Source of the DNA: Methylophilus rhizosphaerae
GTDB taxonomy: Bacteria; Pseudomonadota; Gammaproteobacteria; Burkholderiales; Methylophilaceae
DNA: 64,000 bases
Assembly: GCF_900100975.1 (NCBI RefSeq)
Contig: NZ_FNFX01000003.1
Location: 1-64,000, forward strand
Reading direction: 5' to 3'
A program made the translations under genes and the position numbers. The notes under the pieces were generated by a model, which worked only from the letters and a program-made list of their open reading frames with translations, made no database searches and had not been told where the DNA came from. Of this stretch, positions 34,836-44,332 are shown piece after piece; position 1 is the stretch's first letter; every line of letters begins with the position of its first letter.

Positions 34836-35612
34836 ATGACAACTGTGTTTGTGTCGCATGGTGCCCCATCGCTGATACTGGAACCGGGCGAAACCGGGCA
34901 AATACTGGCCAGGATAGCATCTGATTTGCCCAAGCCAGAAGCCATCCTGGTGATTTCAGCGCACTGGGATACGCGGGTGCCTGTCGTCAGCCTAGCGACG
35001 CAGCCGGAAACCATTCACGACTTTGGTGGCTTTCCGGCGGAGCTTTATGCCAAACAGTATCCTGCACCAGGAGCGCCTGCATTGGCGAATCGCGTGGCCG
35101 AACTGCTGCAGGCGCATACGATTCCGGTACAAACCCAGGCAGATCGTGGGCTGGATCACGGTGCCTGGGTACCTTTGTCGCTGATGTATCCTGCGGCAGA
35201 TATCCCGGTCACCCAATTGTCGATCCAGAGCCGCAGCACGCCAGCACAACAGTTTGCACTCGGCCAGGCGTTACGGTCTTTGCATGCGCAGAATGTCCTG
35301 ATCCTGGCCTCCGGTGCCGTCACGCACAATTTATCGGACTTCTTTACCGGCGACCGTGATGTGACGCCATTGCCTTATGTGCATGCGTTTGCCGACTGGA
35401 TTGCCCGTCAATTGGCCGCCGGACAGATACCAGCCCTCCTGAACTATCGCGTTGAGTGCCCTGAAGGCATACAGGCGCATCCGGGGGAAGATCATTTAAT
35501 GCCGTTGTTTGTGGCAGCAGGCAGTGCACCTGGCATTCCGCAAAGGTTCACGCCGGAAACCACTTATGGCATTCTGGCAATGGATGTCTATGTCTGGAAA
35601 AGCGAAGGCTGA
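34836..35612 (+). CDS. Class III extradiol ring-cleavage dioxygenase (DODA/YgiD type)
   Basis: A 258-aa LigB-type dioxygenase. Metal ligands and active-site His are visible: His8 (VSHGAPS), His43 (SAHWDT), His108 (LDHGAWVPL) and His164 (GAVTHNLSD). E. coli YgiD opens the ring of L-DOPA; related enzymes act on catechols with Fe2+ or Zn2+. The LysR-doxX-dioxygenase grouping suggests catechol or quinone detoxification. Confidence 0.88.
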   Translation: MTTVFVSHGAPSLILEPGETGQILARIASDLPKPEAILVISAHWDTRVPVVSLATQPETIHDFGGFPAELYAKQYPAPGAPALANRVAELLQAHTIPVQTQADRGLDHGAWVPLSLMYPAADIPVTQLSIQSRSTPAQQFALGQALRSLHAQNVLILASGAVTHNLSDFFTGDRDVTPLPYVHAFADWIARQLAAGQIPALLNYRVECPEGIQAHPGEDHLMPLFVAAGSAPGIPQRFTPETTYGILAMDVYVWKSEG

Positions 35613-35635
35613 ACGTGAGGGGTTGCCGGGCGAGT

Positions 35636-36991
35636 TTAGCGCAATCCATATTGATTGAGTTTATTCCACAGTGAACGCTCACTGATCTCCAGTAACCTGG
35701 CGGCTTTGGTCTTGTTGCCCTGGCAGGTTTCAAGTGCCTGGGTAATCAGGCGTTTCTCCATGGCTTCGGTGGTGCGGGGAATGGACAGCATATTGCTCTC
35801 GGCAGCGGAGGCGGTTTCTGTGGCAGTCTCCGATGGATGCTGGCTGATATCGGCCGGCAAATGCTGCGCTTGTATCGGCTGCTGGCCTGCCAAAATGGCT
35901 GCCCGCTCCAGAATATTTTCCAGCTCGCGCACGTTTCCCGGCCAGGCATATTGTTGCAGGCACAGGCGAGCCTGTTCGCTAAGCCGCTGCTGACGCTTGC
36001 CAGCGAAAAAGTCAGCCAGTAATCCTATGTCGTCGCGACGTTCACGCAGGGGGGGAAGTTGTAGCTGCACGACGTTCAAGCGATAGTACAGGTCTTCGCG
36101 CAGCTTCCCCTCCTGCACGGCTTGTATCGGGTCCCGGTTGGTTGCAGCCACCACGCGGACATCCAGCGGAATCTGCCGGTTGCTTCCCAGTTTCTCTACC
36201 ACATTTTCCTGCAACACCCGTAACAGTTTGGACTGTAACTGGATGGGCATTTCGGTGATTTCGTCCAGGAACAGCGTCCCACCACTGGCAAGCTCGAATT
36301 TCCCGATACGCTCTTTGATTGCGCCGGTAAATGCACCTTTTTCATGGCCGAACAGTTCGGACTCGAGCATTTCTGCCGGAATCGCGGCACAGTTAACGGC
36401 GACAAACAAGGCTGATTTGCGCGGGGATGCTTCGTGCAGGGCTTTGGCAACCAGCTCCTTGCCCGTACCGGTCTCACCGACAATGAATACCGTTGCCCGT
36501 TCGGGCGCCACTTGCTGGATCATCTGTTTGAGGGAGTGCATGGCCGGGCTATTGCCGATCAGGCCGGTGACATCAGGCAGCTGGGTCTCCCTGAAAAACG
36601 TATTTTCCTGTTGCATGCGCTTGATCGCCAGCGCCTTTTCAATCGCCACTTCCAGCGTTTCCAGTTCAAACGGGCGCAAAATATAATCACTGGCGCCGAG
36701 TTTCATGGCCTCCACCGCGGTTTTGATTTCGCCTTGCGCCGTGACCATGATAAAAGGCAGGTGCTCATGGACTTTGCGCAACGTGCCAAGCAGCTGCAAA
36801 CCGTTCATGCCCGGCATGTGCAGATCGCTCAGTACCAGGTCGATTTGCTGCTGCTGGATAATCTCCAGCGCTTCGCGGCTATTGCCCGCAGATAGTGCGC
36901 GGTAACCGGCCTGGCGCAGGCTGATTTCCAGCAGGCGCCGCATATTAGGTTCATCATCGACGGCCAGGATGGTCAGTTGCGGAGTAGGCAT
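35636..36991 (-). CDS. NtrC-family sigma-54-dependent response regulator
   Basis: A 451-aa regulator with three domains. The receiver (1-120) has phospho-acceptor Asp56 (LVLSDLHMPG). The AAA+ domain has Walker A GETGTGKE (172-179), the sigma-54-contact loop GAFTGA (219-224) and Walker B GTLFLDEI. The C-terminus has a Fis-type HTH (GNKTKAARLLEISERSLWNKL). The receiver's usual conserved Lys (KPF) is Arg106 (LRPFELE). The kinase gene ends two bases upstream. Target promoters were not identified. Confidence 0.93.
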   Translation of the reverse strand: MPTPQLTILAVDDEPNMRRLLEISLRQAGYRALSAGNSREALEIIQQQQIDLVLSDLHMPGMNGLQLLGTLRKVHEHLPFIMVTAQGEIKTAVEAMKLGASDYILRPFELETLEVAIEKALAIKRMQQENTFFRETQLPDVTGLIGNSPAMHSLKQMIQQVAPERATVFIVGETGTGKELVAKALHEASPRKSALFVAVNCAAIPAEMLESELFGHEKGAFTGAIKERIGKFELASGGTLFLDEITEMPIQLQSKLLRVLQENVVEKLGSNRQIPLDVRVVAATNRDPIQAVQEGKLREDLYYRLNVVQLQLPPLRERRDDIGLLADFFAGKRQQRLSEQARLCLQQYAWPGNVRELENILERAAILAGQQPIQAQHLPADISQHPSETATETASAAESNMLSIPRTTEAMEKRLITQALETCQGNKTKAARLLEISERSLWNKLNQYGLR

Positions 36992-36993
36992 GA

Positions 36994-38655
36994 TTATTCG
37001 GTCTCTAGCGGCAGTGCAATATTAAACTGTGCGCCCTGCCATGGGCTGGTGCTGTAAGTGATTGTACCACCGTGCGCCTCAACGATTTGCTTGACCACAG
37101 CCAGCCCCAGGCCGACGCCACCGGCGCGTTGCGTGAAGAAGGCCTCGAATAAATGGTTTTGCTGGCTGGAGGGCACGCCAGGGCCATTATCCGCCACTGT
37201 GAGGTGGGCGTAATGCTGGTCGTGAAACAGCGAAACCGCTACCTGGCCATGCTCAGGCAGGATCTGGATGGCATTGACGATCAGGTTGACCATGACCTGT
37301 GTCATCTGGTCCTGATCCACGGCGATGATGACAGGCCCCGATGCGTTAAATGACAGTTGAATATGTTTGTCCTGTGCCTGTTTCTGCAGCATGTCGCATA
37401 CATGTTGCAGATGGGCTTGCAGTTCCAGCGGTATCTTGCTGGGTACCCTGGGCCTGGCCGAATCGATCAGGGTGGTCACCAGTTTGTTCAGGCGCTCGGT
37501 TTCGGAAATAATAAACCCCAGTACCTCGCGGCCATCGCTGCTTAATGCAGGTTCACGTTTCAGTACATCGGCAGACGAACGCATGATGCCCAGTGGCGTG
37601 CGCACTTCGTGGCTCATGGCAGCGGCCATTTCGCCCACCACGGCCAGTTTGGCGGCCCGTGTCAGTTGCTGCTCGGACTCTTCCAGGTCTGTCGCCATCC
37701 TGGTGAATGCCAGGTTTAATGCCTGTACTTCTGCCGGACCAGTGAGTGGAGGGGCCGAGACATTGGGTTTTCTCAGTTGCTTTACAAAATGGAGTAAATC
37801 ATCCAGTGGCTGGGTAATACGTTTTGCAATGGGCCTGACCAGTGACAGTGAGAACAGCAGGATCACGACCAGTACAATCAGGAAAATAAGCCCTAACCGG
37901 TGCACTGGTGCCACGGCGACATCATGTTCTTTATTAAGCGCGACCTGCCAGCCCTGTATGGGCAGTGTACTTTGCAGCGAAATATGCGTATGCAGGCTAT
38001 GGCGTTGCTGCGACCAGTTCCTCGATTGTGCCAGCAGGCGCGCATTGTCATCGATTAATGCGAGTTCTGTGGCGTTCTGGGCTGCATGGTTCAGCAGGTT
38101 CTGGATGACCGCCCAGTTAAAGCTGGCGATCAGGTGGCCGATGGGCTGGTGCGAGATATCGGACGTCAGAGGGGTGGAAATCATCAACTGCTCATTCTGC
38201 AAATGATAGACCGTCATGGATTGGCCGTTATCCTGAAACGAAAACCAGATCGGCGGGCTGGATAAGCGCTGATTAATGTGATGCGGATTGCTGGAAGAAA
38301 TGATGATGGATTGCAGGTCGACGACATCCAGCGAGAGGTATTGCTCGGCATAGCTGCTGCGGGTTTCGGCCAGGAAGATGGACAGGCGTTTGTCAATATC
38401 GCCAATTTGCATATCCTGCATGATCGCCAACTGGCTCCAGCTACGTACATTCTGCACGCGCTCGAACAGAATCCTGTCTATGTGTTCGCCGACCGCTTTA
38501 CCGGTGGTTTTCAAGTCATGTTTGATTTCTGTACGCAAGGCCGTGCGCGCCTGGTAGAAACTCAGCATGCTGACCAGCAGTGCCGGTAACAGGCCCGCCA
38601 GCAGAAATGCGATCAACAGCATTTTTCGGATGGTTAAAGGTGCATGTTTCGACAT
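36994..38655 (-). CDS. Membrane sensor histidine kinase
   Basis: A 553-aa kinase with TM1 at about 13-33, a periplasmic sensor region of about 220 residues (Cache-like, inferred from size and pattern), TM2 at about 254-275, a HAMP region (RPIAKRITQPLDDLLHFV), the phospho-acceptor His349 (MSHEVRTPLG), and an HATPase domain (NLIVNAIQILPEHG, DNGPGVP, GGVGLGLAVVKQIVEAHGG). It pairs with the NtrC-type regulator just downstream. The signal is unknown. It is divergent from the porin/PstS-like pair with 61 bp between the starts. Confidence 0.93.
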   Translation of the reverse strand: MSKHAPLTIRKMLLIAFLLAGLLPALLVSMLSFYQARTALRTEIKHDLKTTGKAVGEHIDRILFERVQNVRSWSQLAIMQDMQIGDIDKRLSIFLAETRSSYAEQYLSLDVVDLQSIIISSSNPHHINQRLSSPPIWFSFQDNGQSMTVYHLQNEQLMISTPLTSDISHQPIGHLIASFNWAVIQNLLNHAAQNATELALIDDNARLLAQSRNWSQQRHSLHTHISLQSTLPIQGWQVALNKEHDVAVAPVHRLGLIFLIVLVVILLFSLSLVRPIAKRITQPLDDLLHFVKQLRKPNVSAPPLTGPAEVQALNLAFTRMATDLEESEQQLTRAAKLAVVGEMAAAMSHEVRTPLGIMRSSADVLKREPALSSDGREVLGFIISETERLNKLVTTLIDSARPRVPSKIPLELQAHLQHVCDMLQKQAQDKHIQLSFNASGPVIIAVDQDQMTQVMVNLIVNAIQILPEHGQVAVSLFHDQHYAHLTVADNGPGVPSSQQNHLFEAFFTQRAGGVGLGLAVVKQIVEAHGGTITYSTSPWQGAQFNIALPLETE

Positions 38656-38716
38656 GGAGTATGAGAAAATACCGGCTTAATGACAGGCGTTGTACTTGTT
38701 AAATCGGAAAGTGTTT

Positions 38717-39739
38717 ATGTTCACTATTTTACTGCGTTGTGCGGTCAGTGTAATTAGCCTTTGTATGATGTGCAAGCCGTTGCTGGCGGAAGATGATAGC
38801 TCTTTTTTGCAGGGCTTTCGTGTCGGTGGCTATACCAGCGTGGACTTGCATGTGCCGCGGACAGAGCCGACACGGTTAAACTGGAATGAGCTCAGCATGA
38901 TTGTGACGTGGGACAAGAACACGCGCATCAAGTTTTTCGGTGAACTGGATCTGGAGGATCCTGCCAGTTATACCCACAGGCAAGGCCTGGATTTCCGTGA
39001 AGCCTATATTAATCCGGAGCGTTTGTATTTTGACCTGAATATCAATGAAAACGCCAACTTGCGACTGGGGCGTTTTCTGACACCATTAGGCCGCTGGAAC
39101 CAGTTGCATGCCTCACCACTGGTGTGGACTGCCAGCCGTCCGCTGGCTACCACGGAACTTTTTCCCAGCTTCACCAGTGGCGTGCAACTGTTCGGTAACC
39201 TGCCATTTTCGGAACGCTCTCTGGACTACCAGGTGTATAGCGCAACGATGAATGCGCAACCGGAAAGTCGTGGCGAGACGGAATATAAAGATGCGCGCGG
39301 TGCGCGGATTGCCCTCAATAATGTGTTCAACTTTACGGATGAAAATGCCGGCCTGAATACCATAGGCCTGAATTATTCCAGCTACCGGGAAGAGCAGCCG
39401 GGCGGGCCGAAATACCGCCTCCTTGGCCTGGATTTCCTGCTGGAGTTTAACCGTTGGGAATTAAGCGGCGAAACGTATACGCGTAAAGCCGAACATGGCC
39501 GGATTGGCGGCAGCGGTTCTTATTTGCAGAGTGCCTTTTTCATTAAAAGTGACTGGTACTGGATTACCCGGCTGGAAAGCCTGCATCAGCCAGCTGCGCC
39601 GAATGCCGAGCGCTGGGTACTGGGGGTGACCAAACGGCTTAAACCCAACCAGCTGCTGAAGTTTGAAATTGTGGGTGGTAACGGCGAGTATGAGGATGTA
39701 CCGCGCGGGTTTGCAACTTCATTTGCGATGATGTACTGA
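38717..39739 (+). CDS. Porin-like outer-membrane beta-barrel protein
   Basis: About 340 aa. The signal sequence ends near LLAEDD; the rest is alternating strands with SVDLHVPRTEP, RIKFFGELDLEDP, REAYINPERLYFDLNINENANLRLGRFLTPLGRWNQLHASPLVWT and a C-terminal barrel. It resembles phosphate-selective or general porin-like proteins only in outline, and I assign no substrate. ATG 38717 has GGAAAG upstream. Its stop overlaps the next start by one base (TGATG), so the two are translationally coupled. Confidence 0.72.
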   Translation: MFTILLRCAVSVISLCMMCKPLLAEDDSSFLQGFRVGGYTSVDLHVPRTEPTRLNWNELSMIVTWDKNTRIKFFGELDLEDPASYTHRQGLDFREAYINPERLYFDLNINENANLRLGRFLTPLGRWNQLHASPLVWTASRPLATTELFPSFTSGVQLFGNLPFSERSLDYQVYSATMNAQPESRGETEYKDARGARIALNNVFNFTDENAGLNTIGLNYSSYREEQPGGPKYRLLGLDFLLEFNRWELSGETYTRKAEHGRIGGSGSYLQSAFFIKSDWYWITRLESLHQPAAPNAERWVLGVTKRLKPNQLLKFEIVGGNGEYEDVPRGFATSFAMMY

Positions 39740-40227
39740 TGAGTGTTGACTGGATAAAAGTCTGGCTGATGCTGGCTGGCTTGTTGCCAGCGTTGACCAT
39801 GGCGGATGATACTGTCATCGCGGTGATTGTGTCGGCGCAACCCAATTTTAGCGTGTCGGTAGCTGCCAGTGAGCTGGCGCCGGTTTACTGGCGCAAGAAG
39901 CTGTATGATAACCGTGGTAAGCCCTTGCATCCCGCCAACCTGTCCACTGACCACCCTTTGCGCCTGCACTTTTCGCAGCAGGTTTTGCATAGTAGCCCGC
40001 GATCCCAGGTGGGTTACTGGAATGAGCTTTATTTCCACGGTGTGCAACCGCCGTTTACCGTCGAGTCGCAAGAAGCCATGATCCGTTATGTGGCTTATAC
40101 CGAGAGTGCGATAGGTTACATCGATGCATGCAAACTGGATGAACGGGTGCACCCTGTGTTATGGGTTACCGCTACCAGGGTAGTCAGTGAGCCTCCCAAT
40201 TTACGGTGTAATGCTGCGCCGCTTTGA
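39739..40227 (+). CDS. PstS-like (phosphate ABC substrate-binding-like) small protein
   Basis: A 162-aa exported protein with signal sequence WLMLAGLLPALTMA. A segment LAPVYWRKKLYDNRGKPLHPANLSTDHPLRLHFSQQVL and IRYVAYTESAIGYID resembles half of a periplasmic phosphate-binding-type fold; it is about half the length of a full PstS. No transporter adjoins. Together with the porin and the divergent two-component pair it may sense a ligand for the kinase; this is a hypothesis. Confidence 0.68.
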   Translation: MSVDWIKVWLMLAGLLPALTMADDTVIAVIVSAQPNFSVSVAASELAPVYWRKKLYDNRGKPLHPANLSTDHPLRLHFSQQVLHSSPRSQVGYWNELYFHGVQPPFTVESQEAMIRYVAYTESAIGYIDACKLDERVHPVLWVTATRVVSEPPNLRCNAAPL

Positions 40228-41967
40228 TCATGCATGGCGCATGGTATTTCTATTGCTTCTGTCGTGATTGCGGCTCACGACGGCAGGTGTCGCCGGCGCC
40301 TCTTCCGGTAATACCGGTAATGGTGGCAATTTGAGCGCAGCCCGCACTTCGCGATTGGCAATCAGCCAGCCGTAATGTGACTGGCAGGTTTCCGACTTCA
40401 ACTCGTACGCGGTCAATAAGGTGCAAAACAAGTCATCATGACTGAGCGGGTAGTTTTTGTAGGGTTGTACCTGTTTGATTGAATAATCAAATTGCTGGCC
40501 CAGCCACAAGATCGCAGGGACATGGGTTTGCTCTTTGGGGGCAATCATGTATGGGGCGGCATGCAGATACAGGCCATGTTCACCCAGCGACTCGCCGTGA
40601 TCCGCCACATACAGCATGGCGGTTTCATGGCTGGGGTCGTATTTTTTCAGAAACTGAATGACCTCGCTCAAGAAATAATCGGTATACAAAATGGCATTGT
40701 CATAAGCGTTATCGATTTCTGCCTGGCTGCATTTCGACAAATCACTGCTGTGGCACACCGGCGTAAACTGTTCGAAGGGCTTGGGGTAGCGGCGATAATA
40801 TTCGGGGCCATGGTTGCCCATCTGGTGCAGGACGATCAATATGTCCTGATTATGGTGGGCCTGAATATATTCATCCAGCCCGCCCAGCATACCCACATCC
40901 CTGCACTCGGTGTCGCATACTTTATTGTGCGCCGGTGATTGGTAGTCTTCGTAAGCCATGCGCGTGGCCACGCCTTTTGAGTCGGAATTGTTATCCCGCC
41001 ATAACACGCTGACATGATGTTCTTTCAATACATCCAGCGCATTCTCCATATGCTTGGCTTTTTGTGCAGAGTATTGCGTCCGGCCCAATACGGAGAACAT
41101 GCACGGGACTGACACGCCGGTAGAGGTGCCGCAGGAGCTGACCTGTTGAAAGCTCACCACGTTTTCCTGCTGTAAACGCGGGTTAGTCAGTTTATGGTAC
41201 CCATTGAGGGAAAAGCGGTCATAGCGCGCGGTTTCCCCCACCACCATAATGACCAGCTCGTGCTTCTCACCGGTATCGACTCGTTGTGTATCCATGGCCA
41301 CTTGTTCAAGTGCACTGCTCTCGGGAATACTTAAATGCTGATTTGCCCACTTGACCAGGGAGTAATGCATGAAACTTGGATTCGCGTACATGCGGGCCAG
41401 TTTGTGCTCACGGATGAAACTGGCATAACCGGCGGAATACGGCCATACACATGCCACCATGGCAACCAGTAACAGCAGGCCATGCAAGCCGCGAATGCGC
41501 AACTTGTCCCTGACAAAATAGCTTTCCGGCGCTTTAAACAATATCCATAATGCAGGCAGGATGCCGACCAGAGTCACTGTCAGCAACATGTCCCAGGAGA
41601 ACAGGCCGATGGCTTCCTTGCGGTCTGTCTGCAGCAGGTTGTCCAGCATCACGGTATCAATAATGACGCCAAATTCCTGCATGTAGAACCCTGCCAGGGC
41701 ACTGCTGAACAGGATGAAAGCCAGTAGCCAGCGTGCGCTACGGCCGTGGCTGATGATTAACAGCCAGAGGGCGGTGACCAGCGTGAAAAACAGTAGCAGG
41801 CTGAGCAACAGGCCGCTTTGCCCGCCCTGTAGCGGATACAGCTGGGTTAAATGTGAAACCAGTGCCCGGTTGTCAAAAATCATTAGCCAGAGAGATACTC
41901 CCCAGATCAATAATATTTGCGGTGTGAACACGTGGCGTAATACCGCTGGCATTGAAAAATTTTTCAT
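40228..41967 (-). CDS. Phosphoethanolamine transferase, EptA-like
   Basis: A 579-aa inner-membrane enzyme with five N-terminal TM helices and a periplasmic sulfatase-fold domain. Zinc and nucleophile motifs: VVGETARYDRFSLNGY, SSCGTSTGVSVPCMFS with the catalytic Thr, HQMGNHGPEYYRRYP, and YVADHGESLGEHGLYLHAAPY. EptA moves phosphoethanolamine from phosphatidylethanolamine to lipid A and underlies polymyxin resistance. I start at ATG 41967 (MKNFSMPAVL), overlapping the PAP2 stop in ATGA; the longer frame upstream has no family content. Whether the acceptor is lipid A is inferred. Confidence 0.92.
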   Translation of the reverse strand: MKNFSMPAVLRHVFTPQILLIWGVSLWLMIFDNRALVSHLTQLYPLQGGQSGLLLSLLLFFTLVTALWLLIISHGRSARWLLAFILFSSALAGFYMQEFGVIIDTVMLDNLLQTDRKEAIGLFSWDMLLTVTLVGILPALWILFKAPESYFVRDKLRIRGLHGLLLLVAMVACVWPYSAGYASFIREHKLARMYANPSFMHYSLVKWANQHLSIPESSALEQVAMDTQRVDTGEKHELVIMVVGETARYDRFSLNGYHKLTNPRLQQENVVSFQQVSSCGTSTGVSVPCMFSVLGRTQYSAQKAKHMENALDVLKEHHVSVLWRDNNSDSKGVATRMAYEDYQSPAHNKVCDTECRDVGMLGGLDEYIQAHHNQDILIVLHQMGNHGPEYYRRYPKPFEQFTPVCHSSDLSKCSQAEIDNAYDNAILYTDYFLSEVIQFLKKYDPSHETAMLYVADHGESLGEHGLYLHAAPYMIAPKEQTHVPAILWLGQQFDYSIKQVQPYKNYPLSHDDLFCTLLTAYELKSETCQSHYGWLIANREVRAALKLPPLPVLPEEAPATPAVVSRNHDRSNRNTMRHA

Positions 41968-42656
41968 TGGGGGCTCTTGGAAAATGACAACACGCATAAC
42001 AGCAGGGCGCACATCAGCCACAAGGATGTCAGGGTGTGTGAAAGAAAATGGGCGCCGCGCATTTGCTGGATCCAGCCCAGCAGGAATCCGGCGTATAACC
42101 CTGCGAGTGCGACCAGCAGGGCTTTGTGCGGCTGGTGAGGCAACCAGAACAGGCACAGGGCAGACAGCCACAAAGCACTGGTGGCATGGCCTGCCGGAAA
42201 GCAATGCCCGGCCATTTGCGGTGCATGGGCCGCAAAGGTAGGAAACCAGGGTAACGTGCCACCATAGCGATCCACGTCCCACGGGCAGGCATGCGGCATA
42301 CGATGTTTTATCCCTACCACCAGGCAGCTATGCGTGGCGGCCAATGCCACTACCCAACGCAAGCGGGATTGATCGGCCGTGCTTAGCCTGGCTGGTCGCA
42401 GGCGCTGTGGTAACAATGCCAATGCCAGCAGGACCAGCCAAATACCTGTCAGCAGTGTTTTGGCATAGCCATGCATGACCGTTTCATAGAAAAAGCCATG
42501 TTTATAGGGGAACCGTCCCTGCTGGAAGTCAAACATGCGGTCGGCGAGTGCCAGGTCTATCGAGGTGTGGTTTGCCAGCAGGTAAATGCCGGCAGCACTG
42601 GCTGCCAGTAATAGCCACAACGCGACTAGTCGGCTTTTACTGATCCAGTGTTCCAT
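41964..42656 (-). CDS. PAP2-family phosphatase
   Basis: A 230-aa membrane phosphatase with about six TM helices. The three PAP2 motifs are visible: KHRMPHACPW, FPAGHATSA and RGAHFLSHTLTSL. Related enzymes dephosphorylate undecaprenyl or lipid A phosphates or phosphatidate. Between two phosphoethanolamine transferases, an LpxT/LpxE-like role in lipid A phosphate remodelling is plausible. It overlaps both neighbours: about 31 bp with the CptA-like gene and 4 bp with the EptA-like gene. Confidence 0.88.
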   Translation of the reverse strand: MEHWISKSRLVALWLLLAASAAGIYLLANHTSIDLALADRMFDFQQGRFPYKHGFFYETVMHGYAKTLLTGIWLVLLALALLPQRLRPARLSTADQSRLRWVVALAATHSCLVVGIKHRMPHACPWDVDRYGGTLPWFPTFAAHAPQMAGHCFPAGHATSALWLSALCLFWLPHQPHKALLVALAGLYAGFLLGWIQQMRGAHFLSHTLTSLWLMCALLLCVLSFSKSPQ

Positions 42657-44332
42657 GCGGCAAGCTCATTGTCGGGAAAACGGGTGGTGCCAGGCAACAT
42701 TTGCAATTTGCGCAGATAAGGGTCGCCAACCAGGATGTTGTCAGGTGTGAACCGGGCATTGACGAGGCTTTCGCCAGGCTGGAAACCGTCGAAAGATAGT
42801 CCCATCAGGTCAGCCAGCGTGTAAATCAGGTCAGCGTTGTCATACTGGCGATGTGTATCCACGTTAGCCAGCAGGGTTTGGGCATTAAACCAGTTGGCCG
42901 AGTGCCAGACCATGAACGGTATGCTGTACATCGGCAGCGTGGGGGCAGCCTCGTTGCGCCCCTGGAAGTTGTGGGGCGGGGTGTCATATACATCCTCACC
43001 ATGATCGGAGAAATACACCAGCAGGCTGTGTTGCTGTTTTGCTTTCAGGGCTGCAATCAATTGCGACATGACCCAGTCGTTATAGCGGATCGCGTTGTCA
43101 TAGCTATTGACCAGCGCAGACTTTGCTTCATCCAGCCCTTTGACCGGCAACCCTTCTGCTGTCTTGAATACATCAAAGTTTTCCGGGTAGCGGTAGCTGT
43201 ATTTCATATGCGTACCCAGCAGGTGCACGATGATCAGCTTTTTTGGGTGCGGATCGCTGAGGGTTTCGGCAAAAGGGGGCAGCACTTTTTCATCAAAGCT
43301 GTAGGCGTTTTGCCGGCGCTCGTTATTCAGGAAATATTGCTTGTCTGCCTGTTTGGCAAACGTGGTCAGCATGGTGTTGCGGCCGGTCAATGTTTGCTGG
43401 TTGGTGATCCAGGTCACGTGATAGCCGGCCTGCTTCATCATGGCGACCAGCGAGGGTTGGGTTTTATAGGCATCCGGGTGCTGCTGGTCGGCAAAAGTGA
43501 GCACCTGCTGCAGGCTTTCAATGGTATAGGGGCGTGGCGCATAGACATTGTCGAACAATGTCAGCTCCTGCCTGATTTTGCTTAACTCGGGATTGGTGTC
43601 GCGAGAATAGCCATATAAACTCATGTGCAAACGCGAGGTCGACTCGCCAATCACCAGCACCACGGTGGTCGGTCCTGGTTTTGCCTGCTCGGTCAACTGC
43701 GACAGGGAAGGCACTTGGTTCATGGTCAGCAAAGTGCGATTGACTTCCTCCAGTTGCCGCTCATAGTTGAGATAGCCTAGCGCCAGTTGAAACGGTGGTA
43801 TCCCACCCAAATGCCGGTCGATACTTTTACTTGCGGTCGCCCATTGGTCACGTGCCATATATTTCACGGGAGAAGTGAACACCAGGGCGAGTGCCAGCAG
43901 CGAGTAAATGGCTGCCCGTGGCTTGGAAAGCTGCGCCGGCTTCAGTGTGCGCCAGTACAGTACCGGGATAATGATAAACGCCAGGATGGCCAGCAAAATC
44001 CACCAGGTAAAATAGTTACGCAGGTACTCCTGGGACTCACTTTGATTAGATTCGAACAAAATCATCATCAGGCTTTGCGTGAATTCCTGGCGATATACCA
44101 GGAAGTAAGCGAATCCGGGCAATGCCAGTACGCCGATCAGCAGCGCAATGACGGCGCTCCATTGACGTAAGCGATGTGGTTGCCACCAGAGCGGAATTAG
44201 CCACAGCGTAGAGACAAATACGGCATCTTTAATGCCTTCCGGGGATGCGGCCCCGAACAGCCAAAGCAGAAATTGGGTAAAGCCGCCCAATAATAAAAAG
44301 AGGCCATAGGCGCGCCAGAATGGATGTTTCAC
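42626..44332 (-). CDS. Phosphoethanolamine transferase, CptA-like
   Basis: About 568 aa, five TM helices then a sulfatase-fold periplasmic domain with VLVIGESTSRLHMSLYGYSRDTNPEL, APRPYTIESLQQVLTFA (catalytic Thr), WITNQQTLTGRNTML, VHLLGTHMKYSYRYPENF and YFSDHGEDVYDTPPHN. It matches E. coli CptA, which modifies the LPS core heptose, over the whole length. I favour GTG 44332, preceded by AAGGAAG at good spacing, over ATG 44377, which adds 15 residues and overlaps that strong ribosome-binding site. It is first in a three-gene operon. Confidence 0.9.
   Translation of the reverse strand: MKHPFWRAYGLFLLLGGFTQFLLWLFGAASPEGIKDAVFVSTLWLIPLWWQPHRLRQWSAVIALLIGVLALPGFAYFLVYRQEFTQSLMMILFESNQSESQEYLRNYFTWWILLAILAFIIIPVLYWRTLKPAQLSKPRAAIYSLLALALVFTSPVKYMARDQWATASKSIDRHLGGIPPFQLALGYLNYERQLEEVNRTLLTMNQVPSLSQLTEQAKPGPTTVVLVIGESTSRLHMSLYGYSRDTNPELSKIRQELTLFDNVYAPRPYTIESLQQVLTFADQQHPDAYKTQPSLVAMMKQAGYHVTWITNQQTLTGRNTMLTTFAKQADKQYFLNNERRQNAYSFDEKVLPPFAETLSDPHPKKLIIVHLLGTHMKYSYRYPENFDVFKTAEGLPVKGLDEAKSALVNSYDNAIRYNDWVMSQLIAALKAKQQHSLLVYFSDHGEDVYDTPPHNFQGRNEAAPTLPMYSIPFMVWHSANWFNAQTLLANVDTHRQYDNADLIYTLADLMGLSFDGFQPGESLVNARFTPDNILVGDPYLRKLQMLPGTTRFPDNELAAWNTGSVKAD

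Noticed and set aside
38656-38716. Sigma-54 promoter between the kinase and porin genes
   Set aside because: TGACAGGCGTTGTAC looks slightly like a -24/-12 site but lacks the invariant GG and correctly spaced GC.
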